Source: Mycobacterium ahvazicum (GTDB taxonomy: Bacteria > Actinomycetota > Actinomycetes > Mycobacteriales > Mycobacteriaceae). Taken from it: 64,000 bases of DNA. The notes below the pieces were generated by a model. The model did no database searches. It worked only from the letters and a program-made list of their open reading frames with translations, and had not been told where the DNA came from. Positions 1 to 10,617 of the stretch are shown one piece after another. The stretch spans positions 62,001 through 126,000 of the forward strand of contig NZ_FXEG02000006.1 in assembly GCF_900176255.2 (NCBI RefSeq), read 5' to 3'. Positions within the stretch are counted from its first letter, which is position 1. Every line of letters begins with the position of its first letter. A program made the translations under genes and the position numbers.

Positions 1-483
1 CGCGGCGACATCAAGATCGCCCTGTTTGGAAACCACGCCCCCAAGACCGTCGCCAACTTCGTTGGCCTGGCGCAGGGCACCAAGGAGTACTCGACCCAAA
101 ACGCGTCGGGCAGTCCTTCCGGTCCGTTCTACGATGGCGCAGTCTTTCACAGAGTGATCCAGGGCTTCATGATCCAGGGCGGCGATCCGACCGGGACCGG
201 CCGCGGCGGCCCGGGCTACCAGTTCGCTGACGAGTTCCACCCCGAGCTGCAGTTCGACAAGCCCTACCTGCTGGCGATGGCCAACGCAGGCCCGGGCACC
301 AACGGCTCGCAGTTCTTCATCACCGTCGGGCAGACTCCGCACCTGAACCGGCGCCATACCATCTTCGGCGAGGTGACCGAGCCCGAGTCGCAGAAGGTGG
401 TCGATGCGATCGCAACGACGGCGACCGACGGCAACGACCGTCCGACCGAACCGGTCGTCATCGAGTCGATCACGATCTCCTAG
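1..483 (+). CDS. ppiA: Peptidyl-prolyl cis-trans isomerase A (cyclophilin), 5' end outside window
   Basis: Cytosolic cyclophilin-type prolyl isomerase. The reading frame is open from base 1 and stops with TAG at 481-483, so about 20 N-terminal residues lie upstream of the window. The cyclophilin core is plain: FHRVIQGFMIQGGDPTGTG (substrate-binding Phe, catalytic Arg), MANAGPGTNGSQFFIT, and the C-terminal HTIFGEV and VIESITIS. The sequence matches Mtb Rv0009 almost residue for residue from my knowledge of that protein. Its position beside crgA and the pknB operon is that of the gene near oriC. Converges on the next gene, with a hairpin between them. Confidence 0.97.
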   Translation, partial: RGDIKIALFGNHAPKTVANFVGLAQGTKEYSTQNASGSPSGPFYDGAVFHRVIQGFMIQGGDPTGTGRGGPGYQFADEFHPELQFDKPYLLAMANAGPGTNGSQFFITVGQTPHLNRRHTIFGEVTEPESQKVVDAIATTATDGNDRPTEPVVIESITIS

Positions 484-492
484 ACCGCTTCT

Positions 493-530
493 GGCTATGC
501 CGGCCGGGCACCGTTCCGGCCGGCATAGCC
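493..530. terminator. Hairpin between converging ppiA and the Rv0010c-like gene
   Basis: Perfect 15-bp inverted repeat (493-507 and 516-530) with an 8-base loop GCACCGTT. It starts 10 bases after the ppiA stop and overlaps the last codons of the opposing gene. No T-run follows on either strand, so it would be the U-less terminator type often proposed for mycobacteria. It is symmetric and could serve both genes. Confidence 0.6.
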
Positions 531-929
531 GGCGTCGGTAAGTGCATCGAGCACGTCCAGCGGCTCGGTGCCGAGGTCCCAACGGGAGAACAGCACCAGG
601 CTGTCGTCGGCCGTTTCTACTTCGAGGAACCGCACCTTGCGCCCCATGCGGCGGAACTCGGTGATCCGGATGATCTTGATGTCGGAGTGCTGCAATACCT
701 GCGTTCGGAACCATCCCCGAATCACCAAACCGGCAGGGGTAATTGCCAGCTTCGGGCGCGCGCGCCACGTCGCGCCCGCAAACAACAGCAGACCCACCCC
801 GGCAATCCCCACGATGACGCGGCCCGGCGGGTCTGTGACCACGGTCACACTGGCGATAGCCATGAACAACCCGCCGAGGCCACAACCAGCGACTCCCGCC
901 GCGCTCGGCTGCCATCGTGTTTGCTGCAT
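495..929 (-). CDS. Small membrane protein with PH-like domain (Rv0010c homolog)
   Basis: 144 residues from ATG at 929. Two hydrophobic segments near the N-terminus (about residues 12-52) are followed by a compact domain with RPKLAITPAGLVIRGWFRTQ and the C-terminal SRWDLGTEPLDVLDALTDAGYAGR, the layout of bacterial PH-domain membrane proteins. It matches Mtb Rv0010c in length and sequence. A longer open frame (to 974) adds 15 residues that run into the intergenic DnaA-box region, so the ATG at 929 giving MQQTRW is preferred. Function is unknown. It lies downstream of crgA on the same strand. Confidence 0.85.
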   Translation of the reverse strand: MQQTRWQPSAAGVAGCGLGGLFMAIASVTVVTDPPGRVIVGIAGVGLLLFAGATWRARPKLAITPAGLVIRGWFRTQVLQHSDIKIIRITEFRRMGRKVRFLEVETADDSLVLFSRWDLGTEPLDVLDALTDAGYAGRNGARPA

Positions 930-964
930 GTCGTGCTTAACCCCTCCCACCACTGCCGATGCAG

Positions 965-1013
965 TTATCCACATCAGCTATCAACAGTGGGGATAAATCA
1001 CACGCGTGTGATT
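965..1013. promoter_or_regulatory. DnaA-box pair and 18-bp palindrome between crgA and the Rv0010c-like gene
   Basis: 965-973 is TTATCCACA, a perfect consensus DnaA box. 988-996 on the minus strand reads TTATCCCCA, one mismatch from it and facing the first. Right beside it, 996-1013 is a perfect 18-bp palindrome AATCACACGCGTGTGATT. The cluster lies just upstream of the minus-strand Rv0010c-like gene. Box sequence and symmetry are seen directly; binding by DnaA or another protein is inference. Confidence 0.5.
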
Positions 1014-1084
1014 GGGTGGTCACAAGGTTGCTGGCTCAGCCCTGGATCGGCCCCGAGATGAATTCATCCGACATTTGATCTTGG

Positions 1085-1366
1085 TTAGTGCCAGCGCATC
1101 GTGAGCAACAAACCGGTGATCATGAAAGCGAACGCGATCGCGTAGTTCCACGGGCCGAGATGCGCCATCCAGTTGAGGGCGGTCGGTGCCTGGCTTCCGA
1201 CGGCCGCCAACTGGAACACCATCAGCCAAACCAAACCGATCAGCATCAGACCCACGAACAGCGTGACGAACCACACGCTGGACGGTCCGACCTTCACTTT
1301 CACCGGCGTCCGGCTGACCGCGCTGACGGTGAAGTCGTTCTTTTTGCGGACCTTGGACTTGGGCAT
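1085..1366 (-). CDS. crgA: Cell division protein CrgA
   Basis: 93 residues, the same length as Mtb Rv0011c and nearly identical to it. A basic N-terminus (MPKSKVRKKNDF) precedes two transmembrane helices (about residues 30-52 and 70-88) with a short loop, ending LLLTMRWH. CrgA is an inner-membrane divisome protein that in mycobacteria interacts with FtsZ, FtsI, FtsQ and CwsA and helps place septal and polar peptidoglycan synthesis. Divergent from the DUF881 gene across a 118-bp spacer. Confidence 0.97.
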   Translation of the reverse strand: MPKSKVRKKNDFTVSAVSRTPVKVKVGPSSVWFVTLFVGLMLIGLVWLMVFQLAAVGSQAPTALNWMAHLGPWNYAIAFAFMITGLLLTMRWH

Positions 1367-1484
1367 GATTACCTCGGGATCACGGTGAGCGGGACGGGGT
1401 GCAACGATAGCGGTTGTAGCTACACGCAGGACTTGGCTATGAGATTAACCCACCTGGCCCCCCGACCAGGAAATTGGAGACTCG

Positions 1485-2228
1485 ATGATGCCGACCGGCC
1501 GGTCGCCATGGCGCTTCGGTGTTCCGTTGGTTTGCCTGCTGGCCGGACTGCTACTGGCGGCCACCCATGGGGTGTCCGGGGGTGCCGAGATTCGCCGCAG
1601 CGACGCACCCCGGCTGGTCGATCTGGTGCGCGAGACCCAGTCCTCGGTGAATCGCCTCAAGGCCGAACGCGACGAACTGGAAAGCAAGATCGAATCGACG
1701 CATCTGCGGTCATCCGATGCCGCTCTGGCGGCCATGCTGCGCCGCTCGGCCGAGCTGGCAGCCGAGGCGGATATGACCCCGGTGCACGGGCCCGGCCTAG
1801 TGGTGACGCTCGATGACGCCCAGCGCGACGCCAACGGCCGCTTCCCGCGCGATGCCTCCCCCGACGACCTGGTGGTGCACCAGCAAGACATCCAGGCCGT
1901 GCTCAACGCGCTGTGGAGCGCCGGTGCGGAAGCGATCCAGATGCAGGATCAGCGGCTCATCGCGTCGTCGGTGCCGCGCTGCGTGGGCAACACGCTGCTG
2001 CTCAACGGCCGCACCTACAGCCCGCCCTACACGGTCACCGCGATCGGCAACGCGGCGGCCATGCAGGCGGCCCTGGCCGCCGCTCCCCTGGTGATCCTCT
2101 ACAAGCAGTACGTCGTGCGGTTCGGGCTCGGCTACCACGAGGACGTCAAGCCCGACGTGCAGATCGCCGGCCACACCGAACCGGTCCGGACGCATTTCGC
2201 GCAGCCGGCCGGTCCGGTCGGCTACTGA
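1485..2228 (+). CDS. DUF881 membrane-anchored protein (Rv0012 homolog)
   Basis: 247 residues. An N-terminal signal-anchor (LVCLLAGLLLAATHG, about residues 16-30) is followed by a coiled-coil-prone stretch (about 50-70, QSSVNRLKAERDELESKIE) and the DUF881 domain with GPGLVVTLDDAQ, LVVHQQDIQAVLNALW and the C-terminal YTVTAIG. DUF881 proteins are found beside division genes in actinobacteria and their role is not settled. An earlier ATG at 1439 is in another frame. GGAAATTGGAGA just before 1485 supports this start. Confidence 0.88.
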   Translation: MMPTGRSPWRFGVPLVCLLAGLLLAATHGVSGGAEIRRSDAPRLVDLVRETQSSVNRLKAERDELESKIESTHLRSSDAALAAMLRRSAELAAEADMTPVHGPGLVVTLDDAQRDANGRFPRDASPDDLVVHQQDIQAVLNALWSAGAEAIQMQDQRLIASSVPRCVGNTLLLNGRTYSPPYTVTAIGNAAAMQAALAAAPLVILYKQYVVRFGLGYHEDVKPDVQIAGHTEPVRTHFAQPAGPVGY

Positions 2229-2270
2229 GGGCCCACTGACCAGTGGTCGGCAGGGCGGTAACCTGACACG

Positions 2271-2969
2271 ATGCGCATCCTGGTTGTCGACAACTACGAC
2301 AGCTTCGTGTTCAACCTCGTGCAGTACCTGGGGCAACTCGGAGTCGAGGCTGACGTGTGGCGCAACGACGACGCCAGGCTCTCCGACCCCGCGGGTGGCT
2401 ATGCCGCCATCGCCGCGCAGTTCGACGGTGTGCTGCTCAGCCCCGGGCCCGGCACCCCGGAACGTGCGGGCGCCTCGATCGACCTGGTGCGCGCGTGTGC
2501 CGCGGCGGCCACCCCGCTACTCGGCGTCTGCCTCGGGCACCAGGCCATCGGCGTCGCGTTCGGCGCCACCGTCGACCGCGCGCCCGAACTGCTGCACGGC
2601 AAGACCAGCAGTGTTCACCACACCAACGCCGGTGTGCTGCAAGGACTTCCGGATCCTTTTACCGCGACCCGCTACCACTCGCTGACGATCCTGCCCGAAT
2701 CGCTGCCGCCGGTCCTCGAGGTCACGGCCCACACCCGCAGCGGTGTCATCATGGCGGTGCGCCATACCGAGCTGCCGATTCACGGTGTGCAGTTCCATCC
2801 GGAGTCGATCCTCACCGAGGGCGGTCACCGGATGCTGGCGAACTGGCTGGCCGATTGCGGATGGTCGCGCGACGACACCCTGATCCGCCGGCTGGAGAAC
2901 GAGGTTCGGTCCGCGGTGCGGCCGTTTTTCCCGGCCGAACCGGCGGCTACTGACCGAACTTCAGCGTGA
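2271..2969 (+). CDS. trpG: Glutamine amidotransferase of anthranilate / aminodeoxychorismate synthase
   Basis: 232 residues, as Mtb Rv0013. Class I glutamine amidotransferase: it takes ammonia from glutamine and passes it to the chorismate-binding partner (TrpE or PabB). Visible motifs are VDNYDSFVFNLVQYL at the N-terminus, LLSPGPGTP (oxyanion region), GVCLGHQAIG with the nucleophilic Cys, and VQFHPESILTEGG with the catalytic His and Glu. No partner gene is nearby; the subunit probably serves tryptophan and folate synthesis, as the dual trpG/pabA naming suggests. Its 3' end overlaps the end of pknB by 23 bp on the other strand. Confidence 0.93.
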   Translation: MRILVVDNYDSFVFNLVQYLGQLGVEADVWRNDDARLSDPAGGYAAIAAQFDGVLLSPGPGTPERAGASIDLVRACAAAATPLLGVCLGHQAIGVAFGATVDRAPELLHGKTSSVHHTNAGVLQGLPDPFTATRYHSLTILPESLPPVLEVTAHTRSGVIMAVRHTELPIHGVQFHPESILTEGGHRMLANWLADCGWSRDDTLIRRLENEVRSAVRPFFPAEPAATDRTSA

Positions 2970-4827
2970 TGATGCCGTCCCGGTTGACCCCGGCGCCGGC
3001 GGGCGGGTTCTGATACACCACCTTGTGGGACTGGGAGCCGCCGGCGTCGACGTCGGCGCCCTTGTCCAGGACCCCGGTCCAGCCCAGCGCGCGTAGCCGC
3101 GGTTCGGCATCCGTCCAGAACATGCCGGTCAGGTCGGGCATCAGGAATTGGTTGCCCTTGGACACCTGCAGCTCGATGATCGAGTCCACCGGAACCGTCT
3201 GCCCCTTGGGCGGATTGGTCCCGATCACCTCGCCGGCGGGCCGCGGGCTGTCCACCGGTGTCTGGGTGAGCTTGGTGAAGCCGTAGACCGTGAGGTTCTT
3301 CTGCGCGATGTCGACCGTCTGGCCCGCGACGTCGGGCACCTGCTTGGTCTCGGGTCCGGAGCCCACGATCACGGTGATCACGTTGGTGATCGCCGACGTC
3401 TGGTTGGCCGGCGGGTTGGTGCCGATCACCTTGCCCAGCAAGTCCGGGGTCGACGGCGAGTTCGCCTGTTTGAACTTGGTGAACCCGGCGGCCTTCAGTT
3501 TGCTGACCGCGTCGGAGTAACTCATCGAGGACACGTCGGGAACTTCGCGCTGTTCGGGTCCGGTCGAGACGTTGATCGTGATCTCGTCGCCGGCCGCCAC
3601 CGACGCGTTGGCGCCGGGGTCGGTGCTGATGACATGGTCGGGCGGGATCGACGAGTCGGGCTTCTGCAGCGTGCGGGTCTTGAAGCCGCGATTCTGCAGG
3701 GCCGCAACGGCATCGGCGGACACCTGGCCTCGCATGTCGGGCACCTGCACGTCGCGGGTCGAGCCGCCGAACGTGTTGAACCCGATGACGACGACAATCG
3801 TGAGCACCGCCAGCACGGCGACCGCGACGACCCAGCGACCGATCGGACCGCCCATCCGATCCGGGTCGGTCTCGGTGAGCCGTTGGCGAGGCAGCGGGTC
3901 GCTGCGCGGACCCCCGTGGCCGGGTCCGGTCGAGGCCATCAGCGAGGTCCGCTCGGCGTCGGTGAATACCTTGGGTGCCTCGGGTGTCTCACCGTTGTGC
4001 ACCCGGACGAGGTCGGCGCGCATCTCCGCCGCGGTCTGATACCGGTTGTCCGGGTTCTTGGCCAACGCCTTGAGCACGACGGCGTCGAGGTCGGGGGAAA
4101 TGCCGGCGTGCCGTTTCGACGGCGGCACCGGATCTTCCCGAACATGTTGGTAGGCAACCGCAACCGGTGAGTCACCGGTGAAAGGTGGCTCCCCCGTGAG
4201 GATTTCGTAAAGCACGCAACCCAGCGAGTAAACATCGGAACGGGCGTCGACGGAATCGCCACGCGCCTGCTCGGGCGAGAGGTACTGCGCGGTACCGATT
4301 ACGGCCGCGGTCTGAGTGACGCTGTTGCCGCTGTCGGCGATGGCCCGCGCGATGCCGAAGTCCATCACCTTGACCGCGTTGGTCGTGCTGATCATGATGT
4401 TCGCCGGCTTGACGTCGCGGTGGATGATGCCGTTCTGGTGGCTGAAGTTCAGGGCCTGGCACGCGTCGGCGATGATCTCGATCGCGCGCCGTGGCGGCAG
4501 GGGCCCGTCATTGTGCACGATGTCGCGCAGCGTGACGCCGTCGACGTATTCCATGACGATGTAGGGCAGCGGGCCCGCGGGCGTCTCAGCCTCGCCGGTG
4601 TCGTAGACGGCGACGATCGCCGGGTGGTTGAGTGCCGCGGCGTTTTGCGCCTCGCGACGGAAGCGCAAGTAGAAGCTCGGATCGCGGGCCAGATCGGCAC
4701 GCAGCACCTTCACCGCGACGTCGCGGTGCAGGCGGACGTCGCGGGCTAGGTGAACCTCCGACATACCGCCGAAACCGAGGATGTCGCCCAGTTCGTAACG
4801 GTCGGACAGGTGTTGCGGGGTGGTCAT
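2947..4827 (-). CDS. pknB: Serine/threonine protein kinase PknB with PASTA sensor domains
   Basis: 626 residues. The cytosolic kinase domain (about 10-275) has Gly-rich loop LGFGGMSEVH, catalytic Lys40, HRDVKPAN with Asp138, DFG at 156-158 and activation-loop Thr171 and Thr173 (SVTQTAAVIGTAQYLSPEQ). A juxtamembrane linker, one transmembrane helix (331-350) and four extracellular PASTA repeats follow, ending GIITLKFGQ. It is the essential growth kinase that senses muropeptide/lipid II and phosphorylates division and wall enzymes. Last gene of the leftward operon; its ATG overlaps the pknA stop (ATGA), indicating coupling. Confidence 0.98.
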   Translation of the reverse strand: MTTPQHLSDRYELGDILGFGGMSEVHLARDVRLHRDVAVKVLRADLARDPSFYLRFRREAQNAAALNHPAIVAVYDTGEAETPAGPLPYIVMEYVDGVTLRDIVHNDGPLPPRRAIEIIADACQALNFSHQNGIIHRDVKPANIMISTTNAVKVMDFGIARAIADSGNSVTQTAAVIGTAQYLSPEQARGDSVDARSDVYSLGCVLYEILTGEPPFTGDSPVAVAYQHVREDPVPPSKRHAGISPDLDAVVLKALAKNPDNRYQTAAEMRADLVRVHNGETPEAPKVFTDAERTSLMASTGPGHGGPRSDPLPRQRLTETDPDRMGGPIGRWVVAVAVLAVLTIVVVIGFNTFGGSTRDVQVPDMRGQVSADAVAALQNRGFKTRTLQKPDSSIPPDHVISTDPGANASVAAGDEITINVSTGPEQREVPDVSSMSYSDAVSKLKAAGFTKFKQANSPSTPDLLGKVIGTNPPANQTSAITNVITVIVGSGPETKQVPDVAGQTVDIAQKNLTVYGFTKLTQTPVDSPRPAGEVIGTNPPKGQTVPVDSIIELQVSKGNQFLMPDLTGMFWTDAEPRLRALGWTGVLDKGADVDAGGSQSHKVVYQNPPAGAGVNRDGIITLKFGQ

Positions 4828-6137
4828 TGCGTTGTCTCGTGTCGGGCCGTCGACCGGCTGGGCGTTGAGGGGGTAGCCCAGCTCAGTTCGGGTGGCCTGC
4901 TGTGGAATCCAGAATTACTTATCGCGCCGCGATCCGTCCAATCCAGCCGCAAACTCGGGCCGGAACCGCTGGGGGTCTTGCTCGCCGGCGGCGTACCGGT
5001 GTCGGTGACCGTCGGGGGCGGAGGCTGTTGCTGGGTGTCGCCACGGGAATTGATGACGATCAGCACCGCGATGATGATGGCGAGCGCGCCCAGCACCCCG
5101 GCGGCCCACAGCAGCGCGCGCTGACCCGACGAAAAGGTGCGACGGGCCGGCGGTGGACGACGACTGCTCGTGGCCGGCCGCGACCGGGTGGGCGCACCGC
5201 CTCGCGCACTGGGTGCGGCAGTCGTCCGGGTCTGCGGGCTGGACGGTATGGCCGCCGGCGAGGCCCGTCCGGGCGGCGGTGACTGGCTCGGCCGTGGCGG
5301 ACGGCGCCCGGCGCGGACCGCGGCCACGGCGTCGGCGAAGGGACCGCCGCTGCGATAGCGCATGCCGGGGTTCTTCACCAGCGTGATCTCGATGAGTTCG
5401 CGCACGTTTGGCGGAAGCTCGGGCGGCAGCGGCGGCGGAGGCTCCTTGATGTGCTTCATCGCGACCGTCAGGGCGCCGTCACCGGTGAACGGCCTCTTCC
5501 CCGAAACCACTTCGTAGCCAACAACTCCCAGGGAATACACGTCACTCGAGGGGGTGGCGTCATGGCCCAGTGCCTGTTCGGGCGCGATGTATTGAGCAGT
5601 GCCCATCACCATGCCGGTCTGGGTGACCGGCGCGGCGTCGACGGCCTTGGCGATACCGAAGTCGGTGATCTTCACCTGGCCGGTCGGAGTGATCAGGATG
5701 TTGCCGGGTTTGACGTCGCGGTGTACCAGCCCGGCGGCGTGCGCGATCTGCAGCGCACGGCCCGTCTGCTCGAGCATGTCCAGTGCGTGCCGCAGCGACA
5801 GCCGGCCGGTGCGCTTGAGCACCGAGTTCAGCGGCTCCCCGTTGACCAGCTCCATCACCAGATAGGCGGTGCGGCCCTCGCCGTCCATCTGGCTTTCCCC
5901 GTAGTCGTGCACGGCGGCGATACCCGGGTGATTGAGCATCGCGGTGGTGCGCGCCTCGGCGCGGAACCGCTCGATGAACTCGGGGTCCTGAGAGAACTCC
6001 GCCTTGAGGACCTTGACCGCCACGCGCCGGCCCAGCCGGCTGTCGACCGCCTCCCAGACCTGGCCCATGCCGCCGGTCGCGATGAGGCGCTGCAGCCGGT
6101 ACCTGCCCGACAGCGTCACTCCAACTCGGGGGCTCAT
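4824..6137 (-). CDS. pknA: Serine/threonine protein kinase PknA
   Basis: 437 residues from ATG at 6137 (MSPRVGVTLSGRY); an open frame continues upstream but is not conserved. Kinase motifs: ATGGMGQVWE loop, Lys42, HRDVKPGN with Asp141, DFG at 159-161, activation-loop Thr172 and Thr174. A Pro/Ser-rich linker and one transmembrane helix (about 340-360, LLWAAGVLGALAIIIAVLIV) precede a short outside tail that lacks PASTA repeats. In mycobacteria PknA works with PknB on cell shape and division substrates. 73 bp separate it from pbpA; its stop overlaps the pknB start. Confidence 0.97.
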   Translation of the reverse strand: MSPRVGVTLSGRYRLQRLIATGGMGQVWEAVDSRLGRRVAVKVLKAEFSQDPEFIERFRAEARTTAMLNHPGIAAVHDYGESQMDGEGRTAYLVMELVNGEPLNSVLKRTGRLSLRHALDMLEQTGRALQIAHAAGLVHRDVKPGNILITPTGQVKITDFGIAKAVDAAPVTQTGMVMGTAQYIAPEQALGHDATPSSDVYSLGVVGYEVVSGKRPFTGDGALTVAMKHIKEPPPPLPPELPPNVRELIEITLVKNPGMRYRSGGPFADAVAAVRAGRRPPRPSQSPPPGRASPAAIPSSPQTRTTAAPSARGGAPTRSRPATSSRRPPPARRTFSSGQRALLWAAGVLGALAIIIAVLIVINSRGDTQQQPPPPTVTDTGTPPASKTPSGSGPSLRLDWTDRGAISNSGFHSRPPELSWATPSTPSRSTARHETTQ

Positions 6138-6210
6138 GTCTTGCCTCCCGCACGCTCCGGTCCTCGCGCGTTCCGTGCTGCGATCCGCACGTGTGCTCGC
6201 CTGCGGAAGG

Positions 6211-7689
6211 TCATGGCCCCCCCTGCAATGCGGCCTGGATGACAGCCCGTCCGATCGGCGCCGCGAGCGCACCGCCGGTCGCCGAGAGGCGGTCTGCACC
6301 GTTTTCCACCAGCACGGCCACGGCAACCTTCGGTGCCTGCGCGGGCGCGAACGCGATGTACCACGCGTGCGGCGGAGTGTTGCGCGGGTCAGCGCCATGC
6401 TCTGCGGTACCGGTCTTGGATGCGATCTGCACGCCGGGAATGGCCCCTTTCTGCTGTGCAGCCTTCTCGGCACCGACCATGAGCTCTGTCAGCTTAGCGG
6501 CGATCTGCGGCGACACCGCGCGACGCTGCTGATAGGGCGCAGTCGTGCTGATGTTGGCCAAGTCCGGTCCCTTGAGGCTCTCGACCAGGTAAGGCTGCAT
6601 CGTCACGCCGTCGTTCGCGATGGTCGCGGCGATCTCCGCGTTCTGCAGCGGAGTCAGTGCCACGTCCTTCTGCCCGATGCTAGACATTCCGAGAGCGGCG
6701 GCATCCGCGATTATCCCAACCGTCGATTCCGCCACCTGAAGCGGAATGACGCTCGGGCTGCTGTCCAGGCCGAACGAATGCGCCATGCTGCGCAGCGCCT
6801 CGGACCCGGTCAGGATGCCCAGCTGGACAAATGCGGTGTTGCACGACTTGGCGAACGCCTCGCTCAACGACACGGTCGGTTGGTCGCCACACGGCGTGCC
6901 ACCGTAGTTCTCCAGCGTCGCGGTGCTGTTGGGCAGCGGGATCGTCGGCGCCGCCGTCAGCTGCTCGTCATCCTTGGCACCGGCCTGCAGTGCCGCCGCG
7001 GTGGTGATCACCTTGAAGGTCGACCCGGGTGGGTAGGTCTCCGCGATCGCCCGGTTGGTGAGCGGGTTGTCCGGATCGTCGCGCAGCCGCTGCCATGCCT
7101 GTGCCTGCACCTCGGCGTCGTGCGACGCCAGCAGGTTGGGGTCATACGACGGCGAGGACACCATGGCCAGGATCTTGCCGGTAGACGGCTCCAGGGCCAC
7201 CACCGCTCCCTTGCACGGCGGGCCGCCGCAACCCTGCTGCATCCCGTCCCAGGCCGCCTGCTGCATCCGCGGGTTGATCGTGGTGTCGACATTGCCGCCG
7301 CGGGGATCGCGGCCGGTGAAGAAGTCGGCCAGGCGGCGCCCGAACAGCCGCTCGTCGGAACCGTTGAGCAGCGAGTCCTCGGCCCGCTCCAGGCCGGAGC
7401 TGGAATAGCGCAGCGAATAGAAGCCGGTGATCGGCGCGTATACCGCGGGGTTGGGGTAGACCCGCAGGAAACGGTACCGGCTGTCGGTGGCCACCGAGTA
7501 GGCCAGCAGCTGGCCGCCCGCGATGATCTGGCCGCGCTGACGCGAGTACTCGTCGAGCAGGACCCGCTGATTGCGTGGGTCGGCCCGCAACCCGTCAGCG
7601 GCGAACACCTGCGTCATGGTCGCGTTGAGAAGAAGGAGCACGATCAACGCCATCACGGTCATCGAGATCCGGCGGAGAGAGGTGTTCAT
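6211..7689 (-). CDS. pbpA: Class B penicillin-binding protein PbpA (transpeptidase)
   Basis: 492 residues. Signal-anchor (about 10-30, MTVMALIVLLLLNATMTQVF), a non-catalytic dimerisation region, then the transpeptidase with Ser223-T-F-Lys226, SCN at 282-284 and KTG at 425-427, all intact. It crosslinks peptidoglycan and pairs with the RodA glycosyltransferase. The start at 7689 (MNTSLRRIS) overlaps the rodA stop by ATGA. A longer open frame upstream reads into rodA and is discarded. In Mtb its homolog is a PknB substrate, which fits the operon. Confidence 0.97.
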   Translation of the reverse strand: MNTSLRRISMTVMALIVLLLLNATMTQVFAADGLRADPRNQRVLLDEYSRQRGQIIAGGQLLAYSVATDSRYRFLRVYPNPAVYAPITGFYSLRYSSSGLERAEDSLLNGSDERLFGRRLADFFTGRDPRGGNVDTTINPRMQQAAWDGMQQGCGGPPCKGAVVALEPSTGKILAMVSSPSYDPNLLASHDAEVQAQAWQRLRDDPDNPLTNRAIAETYPPGSTFKVITTAAALQAGAKDDEQLTAAPTIPLPNSTATLENYGGTPCGDQPTVSLSEAFAKSCNTAFVQLGILTGSEALRSMAHSFGLDSSPSVIPLQVAESTVGIIADAAALGMSSIGQKDVALTPLQNAEIAATIANDGVTMQPYLVESLKGPDLANISTTAPYQQRRAVSPQIAAKLTELMVGAEKAAQQKGAIPGVQIASKTGTAEHGADPRNTPPHAWYIAFAPAQAPKVAVAVLVENGADRLSATGGALAAPIGRAVIQAALQGGP

Positions 7690-9091
7690 ACCTTCTGGAT
7701 CACCTCGGTGCCGGCCGCCGCGATCGGCGACGTGTCGCGCGTGCGGGATCGCAACGGGTGTCGGGCGCTGTGTGAAATCCGCGCCAGGATGGCCAACAGC
7801 ACGTAGTTGGCCAGCAGCGAGGATCCGCCGTACGACATCCACGGCGTCGTCAGCCCGGTCAGCGGAATGAGCTGTGTGACGCCGCCGACGACGATGAACA
7901 GTTGGATCGCCAGCGTCGATGCCAGACCCGCGGCCAACAGCTTGCCGAAGCTGTCGCGGGTCGCGATCGCCGTGCGCATGCCCCGAACGATCACGATGGT
8001 GTACAGCATCAAGATGCTGGCCAGCCCGACCAGTCCGAGCTCTTCACCGAAGGCGGCGATGATGAAATCGGTGGATGCGGCCGGCACCGTGTCGGGCTGC
8101 CCGTTGCCCAGACCGGTGCCGAAGATGCCCCCGGTAGCAAAGCTGAAAAGTGACTGCACGATCTGGTAGCCGCTGCCGTCGGGGTCAGAGAACGGGTCCC
8201 ACCACATCTGCACGCGTGTCCGTACGTGCGCGAAAATGAAATACGCCACAACGCTTCCCGCGGCGAACAGCACCAAGCCGATGATCACCCAGCTGAAGCG
8301 CTGGGTGGCCAAGTAGACCACCACCAGAAACGACGCGTACAGCAGTAGCGAAGTGCCGAGGTCTTTCTCGAAGACCATCACACCAATCGAGGTCACCCAC
8401 GCCGCCAATAGCGGCGCGAGGTCCCGCGGGCGCGGCAGGGTCATTCCCATCAGGTGCTTGCCGACGCTGGTGAACAGGCCGCGCTTGGCGACCAGCACCG
8501 CGGAGAAGAAGATCAGCAGCAGAATCTTGGAGAACTCGGCAGGCTGAATCGAGAAGCCGGGCAAGCGAATCCAGATCTTGGCGCCGTTCTGCTCGGACAG
8601 CGAGGCGGGCAGCAGGGCGGGGATCGCCAAGAAGACCAGACCCGTGAGCCCAAAGATGTAACCGTAGCGCGCGAGCTGCCGGTGGTCTTTGAGGAACGTG
8701 ACGACAAGCGCGAACGCGGCAACGCTGACCAGTGTCCACAGCATCTGCTGGGTTGCGCTCGGGTGATGACGACCGCTGAGCTCGTTGCCGACCAGGTCGA
8801 GCCGGTGGATCATCACCAAGCCAAGTCCGTTGAGCAGCGCCACAATTGGTAGCAGCAGCGGGTCGGTGTAGGGGGCGAAGCGCCTAATGGCCAGGTGCGC
8901 GCCGCCGAACAAAGCCAGGAAGGCCAGCCCGTAGCTGACCACACCCCAGCGCAGGCCGCGCTCCTGGTTGGCGTCGACGATCAGCAGCGCGGCGACGGTG
9001 ATCACCGCGGCGAAGCACAACAGCAGGAACTCAGAGTTGCGCCGAGTCCGCAACGGCGGCGTCACCGTGACCGGCGGTTGGACCTGTGTGG

Positions 9092-9095
<4 letters not shown>
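7686..9095 (-). CDS. rodA: SEDS-family peptidoglycan glycosyltransferase RodA
   Basis: 469 residues with about 10-12 hydrophobic helices. The SEDS signature is clear: GAKIWIRLPGFSIQPAEFSKI in the middle loop (with Trp, Pro and Glu) and the C-terminal TGLTTPWMSYGGSSLLANY. RodA polymerises lipid II into glycan strands in the plasma membrane, with PbpA as the cognate transpeptidase. The ATG at 9093-9095 overlaps the genuine pstP stop codon TGA at 9092-9094, evidence that pstP really ends there. Confidence 0.97.

Positions 9096-10613
<1,518 letters not shown>

Positions 10614-10617
<4 letters not shown>

Noticed and set aside
965..996. DnaA boxes as a chromosomal origin
   Set aside because: Only two boxes and no A+T-rich unwinding region or dnaA/dnaN context; oriC lies upstream of ppiA in this gene order.
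1439..1816. ATG at 1439 as start of the DUF881 protein
   Set aside because: It is in a different frame from the conserved protein; the in-frame ATG at 1485 has an SD.
3148..4170. Long plus-strand frame opposite pknB
   Set aside because: A GC-rich antisense frame without a recognisable domain; pknB motifs on the other strand are complete.
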